This document shows, piece by piece, positions 61,749 through 64,000 of a DNA stretch of 64,000 nt (positions are counted from its first letter, which is position 1; every line of letters starts with the position of its first letter). Below the pieces are notes generated by a model. That model was not told the origin of the DNA and made no database searches. It was given only the letters and a program-made list of their open reading frames with translations. The DNA is taken from contig JAGANI010000009.1 in NCBI GenBank assembly GCA_017624285.1, positions 1 through 64,000 of the forward strand. Reading direction: 5' to 3'. This DNA comes from Clostridia bacterium. GTDB taxonomy: Bacteria; Bacillota; Clostridia; Christensenellales; Borkfalkiaceae. A program made the translations under genes and the position numbers.

Positions 61749-61948
61749 TTATTAACAAGTTATCAACAATTACGAACGTTCGTTTTTAGGCTTAAAAAAA
61801 GTAAGTTTTTGTTTTCTTGGTAAAAAGTGATAATAAAGGTTATAAAACTAATAGTTTTTAATACAATATAGTAAGTTATCAACAGTTATCAACAAAAAAA
61901 CGGAGGTTTTTTGTGGATAACTAGCCTTTTAGGGGGAAGTTATTCACA
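61749..61948. other. cluster of six DnaA-box-like 9-mers
   Basis: TTATTAACA at 61749; TTATCAACA at 61760, 61876 and 61886; the perfect box TTATCCACA on the minus strand at 61912-61920; TTATTCACA at 61940. Two pairs are spaced 11 and 10 bp. AT-rich tracts lie between (61780-61875) and before (61690-61745). It occupies most of the 338-bp gap before the amidase gene. Candidate replication origin element or DnaA-controlled promoter. Confidence 0.65.
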
Positions 61949-61962
61949 AAATCGTTAGAAAA

Positions 61963-62664
61963 ATGCTTGTAATAAAAAGGCGTTCTTTAGTTATTTTGGC
62001 GGGTTTTTTGGCTTGTTTTATCTCTTTAGTAACATTACTTGGCGCATATCAAAATTTATCACAAAAAGCAGATATCGACACTACTTTTAAAGTTGTTATA
62101 GATGCTGGGCATGGTGGTATAGACGGTGGCGTTACAGGGGTAAAATCGGGCGTGTTTGAATCCGACCTAAATTTAACCGTTGCAAAAAAACTTGCTACTA
62201 AAATAGAAGACGCTGGTATGCGCGCTGTTTTAACGCGTTCATCAAGTGCGGGGCTTTATGGTACGGCAACTTCTTCTAGAAAGAAAAAAGATTTATTAAA
62301 ACGTAAAGAAATTATCACGTCGGAAAGTCCAAACTTAGTAATTTCAATCCATATGAACTCCTTTCCTTCGTCAACTAGACGGGGTGCGCAGGTGTTTTTT
62401 AATAAAGATAGCACCATTTCTAAAAAGTTGGCGATATCTATACAAAATAATTTAAACGACCTTTACGGTATTAGAGATTATTCTGCTTTAAGTGGGGATT
62501 ATTATCTTCTTAAATGTAGTAATTACCCCACCGTTATAGTGGAGTGTGGTTTTTTAACTTCACCTATTGACGACGAACTTTTAAATACTGAAAGTTTTCA
62601 AGATGAACTTTGTTTTAATATTCTTTGCGGGATAGTGGAATACGCCTGCAACGATTACAAATAA
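61963..62664 (+). CDS. cwlD: N-acetylmuramoyl-L-alanine amidase, CwlD-like
   Basis: 233 residues. N-terminal signal anchor (about 8-30), then an Amidase_3 domain with zinc ligands H50 (VIDAGHGG), E66 (ESDLN) and H in ISIHMNSFPS (about 127), and catalytic Glu in VIVECGFL (about 198). Size and the YLLKCSNYPTVIVECGFLTSPIDDELL block match CwlD, which helps make muramic-delta-lactam in spore cortex. The start codon lies only 14 bp after the last DnaA-type box, so its expression may depend on DnaA occupancy. Confidence 0.82.
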   Translation: MLVIKRRSLVILAGFLACFISLVTLLGAYQNLSQKADIDTTFKVVIDAGHGGIDGGVTGVKSGVFESDLNLTVAKKLATKIEDAGMRAVLTRSSSAGLYGTATSSRKKKDLLKRKEIITSESPNLVISIHMNSFPSSTRRGAQVFFNKDSTISKKLAISIQNNLNDLYGIRDYSALSGDYYLLKCSNYPTVIVECGFLTSPIDDELLNTESFQDELCFNILCGIVEYACNDYK

Positions 62665-62668
62665 ATTA

Positions 62669-62689
62669 ACCGCCGTTTGGCGGTTTTTT
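62669..62689 (+). terminator. intrinsic terminator of cwlD
   Basis: ACCGCC-GTTT-GGCGGT followed by T5. Confidence 0.88.
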
Positions 62690-62763
62690 ATATTAACCTA
62701 AAAATTGCTTTTTATTTATTAGTATATTAATTTATAATAATATATAATAATTTAAATAAATTC

Positions 62764-62792
62764 TTGAAAAAAGTCCTAAAATATGCTATTAT
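62764..62792 (+). promoter_or_regulatory. promoter of the mrnC-rlmB-sigH unit
   Basis: TTGAAA at 62764, 17-bp spacer, TATTAT at 62787. Confidence 0.7.
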
Positions 62793-62823
62793 ATTATAAT
62801 AAAAGTATAAGTGGGAGTGCGGT

Positions 62824-63228
62824 TTGTTTAATATCGACCAAAAAATTACAAAAGATAAAGCAAATATTTTTAATCCTATTGATTTGGCGTTTTTAGGCGA
62901 TGCCGTGTATTCACTTTACGTTAGGGAAGATTTGGTTTTTAATCATACTTATAAAACGGGTGAGATGAATCGCCTATCTGTTGCAAAAGTTCGTGCTTCT
63001 GCACAGGCTGATAGGATAAACGTTATCATGCCCATCCTTACTGAGGAAGAACTTTCCATTTATAAACGCGCTAGAAACGCTAAAAAAACAACTAGGGCAA
63101 AAAGTGCTTCCGTGCATGAGTATAATATGAGTACGGGGTTTGAAGCAGTTGTTGGTTACTTATACGTTACCGACCAGATTGATCGTCTTAATTACATTTT
63201 AAACTATGGGGTAACTGATGAAGGTTGA
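62824..63228 (+). CDS. mrnC: mini-ribonuclease III
   Basis: 134 residues, a stand-alone RNase III catalytic domain without the dsRNA-binding domain: PIDLAFLGDAVYSLYVREDLV with the conserved acidic residues, AKVRASAQAD, and STGFEAVVGYLYV. It matures 23S rRNA ends. TTG start with GGGAG upstream. The gene overlaps rlmB by 11 bp, an order (mrnC-rlmB) conserved in Bacillota. Confidence 0.93.
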   Translation: MFNIDQKITKDKANIFNPIDLAFLGDAVYSLYVREDLVFNHTYKTGEMNRLSVAKVRASAQADRINVIMPILTEEELSIYKRARNAKKTTRAKSASVHEYNMSTGFEAVVGYLYVTDQIDRLNYILNYGVTDEG

Positions 63229-63943
63229 AGGTAAAAATTCTGTAAGAGAGTTATTAAAAACCGATGCTGATATCGATAAAATTCTCGTACAAAACGGCTT
63301 AAAGGATGCCGAAAGTAAAAAAATAATAGCATTAATGCGTGATAGACGCGTTAAAATACAGTTTGCTGACAGTTTTGTTTTAGATAAGGAAAGCGAAAAA
63401 CGCATGCATCAAGGTTTTATTGCGTTTGTTTCCGATTATAAATATTCTTCGATAGAAAGTATTATAAAATTAGCATCAAGTAAAGATGATTCTATCGTAA
63501 TCGTCTTAGATGAAATTTCCGACCCACACAATTTAGGTTCTATCATTAGGGTTGCGGAGTGTGGTGGTGTAGACGGTATTATTATACCCGAACGCCGTAG
63601 CGCGCAAGTTAATGATACCGTTATGCGTATTTCGGAAGGTGGCGCAAACCACGTAAAAATTGCTAGAGTGGTAAACTTAAACACCGCTATCGAAAAGTTA
63701 AAAGATAACGGTTTTTGGGTTACTGGGGCTGAACTCGGTGGGGAAGATTTATATAAAGCAGACCTAACCGGTAAATTATGTTTAGTTATCGGTAGCGAGG
63801 GTTTTGGTATACGTAAACTTGTTAAAGAAAACTGTGATAGAATTGTTACTATACCTATGCGTGGTAAGGTTAACTCGCTTAACGCTTCGGTTGCTTGTGG
63901 TATAGTGTTGTTTGAAGCATTACGTCAAAGAAATGGTAAATAA
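63218..63943 (+). CDS. rlmB: 23S rRNA 2'-O-methyltransferase, RlmB/TrmH (SpoU) family
   Basis: 241 residues. Substrate-binding N-terminal domain (about 1-75) and a SPOUT methyltransferase domain with LDEISDPHNLGSIIRVAECGGVDGIIIPERRS (motif 1), LVIGSEGFGIRKLV (motif 2) and IPMRGKVNSLNASVACGIVLFE (motif 3, knot). It modifies a guanosine in 23S rRNA or a related site, using SAM. It overlaps both neighbours, in mrnC-rlmB-sigH order. Confidence 0.93.
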   Translation: MKVEGKNSVRELLKTDADIDKILVQNGLKDAESKKIIALMRDRRVKIQFADSFVLDKESEKRMHQGFIAFVSDYKYSSIESIIKLASSKDDSIVIVLDEISDPHNLGSIIRVAECGGVDGIIIPERRSAQVNDTVMRISEGGANHVKIARVVNLNTAIEKLKDNGFWVTGAELGGEDLYKADLTGKLCLVIGSEGFGIRKLVKENCDRIVTIPMRGKVNSLNASVACGIVLFEALRQRNGK

Positions 63944-64000
63944 ATTTGTTGATTTAACGGATGAGGAACTCGTTTCGCTATCGGTTGGTGGCGACGTTCT
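63933..64000 (+). CDS. sigH: probable RNA polymerase sigma-H factor, N-terminal fragment (3' end outside window)
   Basis: Only 22 codons are visible: ATG at 63933, overlapping the rlmB end by 11 bp, reading MVNKFVDLTDEELVSLSVGGDV. The D-E-E-L-V-x-L-x-x-x-G-D pattern begins sigma region 1.2/2.1 of SigH-type factors. In Bacillus subtilis sigH lies just downstream of mrnC-rlmB (after yacP, absent here). Family assignment rests on this short stretch plus position. Confidence 0.6.
   Translation, partial: MVNKFVDLTDEELVSLSVGGDV

Noticed and set aside
1-64000. tRNA, rRNA, CRISPR arrays, IS elements, prophage, toxin-antitoxin or defence systems
   Set aside because: Looked for T-loop sequences, regularly spaced repeats, transposase and integrase motifs and found none that hold up.

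Overview
The window is a low-GC, gene-dense chromosomal segment of a Gram-positive, endospore-forming bacterium, most likely an uncultured gut-type member of Bacillota/Clostridia. Evidence for spore formation is an intact sigK, a SpoVB-like flippase, ytxC, whiA, a cwlD-like amidase, and the first codons of a sigH-like gene in the mrnC-rlmB-sigH order known from Bacillota. I cannot place it to genus. I found no tRNA or rRNA genes, CRISPR arrays, insertion sequences or prophage genes, so any novelty here lies in regulation and gene damage rather than in an accessory island.

Layout. 0-8 kb: the end of an M16 peptidase gene, an ArsR regulator, pyrophosphatase, ApgM-type phosphoglycerate mutase coupled to ung, an MntP-like exporter, an OmpR-type two-component system and a radical SAM activase-like protein. 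8-14.5 kb: a GHL6-type glycosidase-like gene interrupted by an in-frame amber codon, then a TetR-controlled heterodimeric ABC exporter. 14.9-22.6 kb: a co-directional run metK-comF-secA-prfB-tsaD, then degV. 22.7-28.3 kb: a DUF421/DUF4363 pair, a folate ECF S component under a THF riboswitch, a SpoVB-like flippase and an AzgA-type purine permease. 28.3-34.9 kb: a probable sugar-derivative locus with two AraC regulators, an acyltransferase, a Gfo/Idh/MocA oxidoreductase, a GDPD and an FAD oxidoreductase. 35-43.9 kb: a folA/thyA operon, sigK, a third AraC regulator, a HAD phosphatase, a PRTase, a Ca-type P-type ATPase and ytxC. 44-54 kb: thrS behind an attenuator-like leader, an orphan solute-binding-like protein, murB, a PHP gene, whiA and dnaE. 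54-64 kb: pyridoxal kinase with a C-terminally truncated MocR regulator, adjacent ATP- and PPi-type phosphofructokinases, phoA, another PHP gene, cwlD, mrnC, rlmB and a partial sigH.

Most unusual signals. (1) phoA sits behind a leader of about 330 nt with a consensus promoter, several stems, a possible pseudoknot, a ten-codon ORF with a strong ribosome site and an intrinsic terminator. (2) Just beyond it lie two consensus sigma-A promoters, each followed within about 30 nt by its own terminator, then a third promoter for the downstream PHP gene. (3) The two-component operon and degV share promoter architecture: two GTTTAC half-sites 11 bp apart, ending exactly 10 bp before an extended -10. 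(4) Six DnaA-box-like 9-mers cluster upstream of the cwlD-like gene. (5) The glycosidase-like and MocR-like genes look damaged. All of these are read by eye and need computation or experiment.
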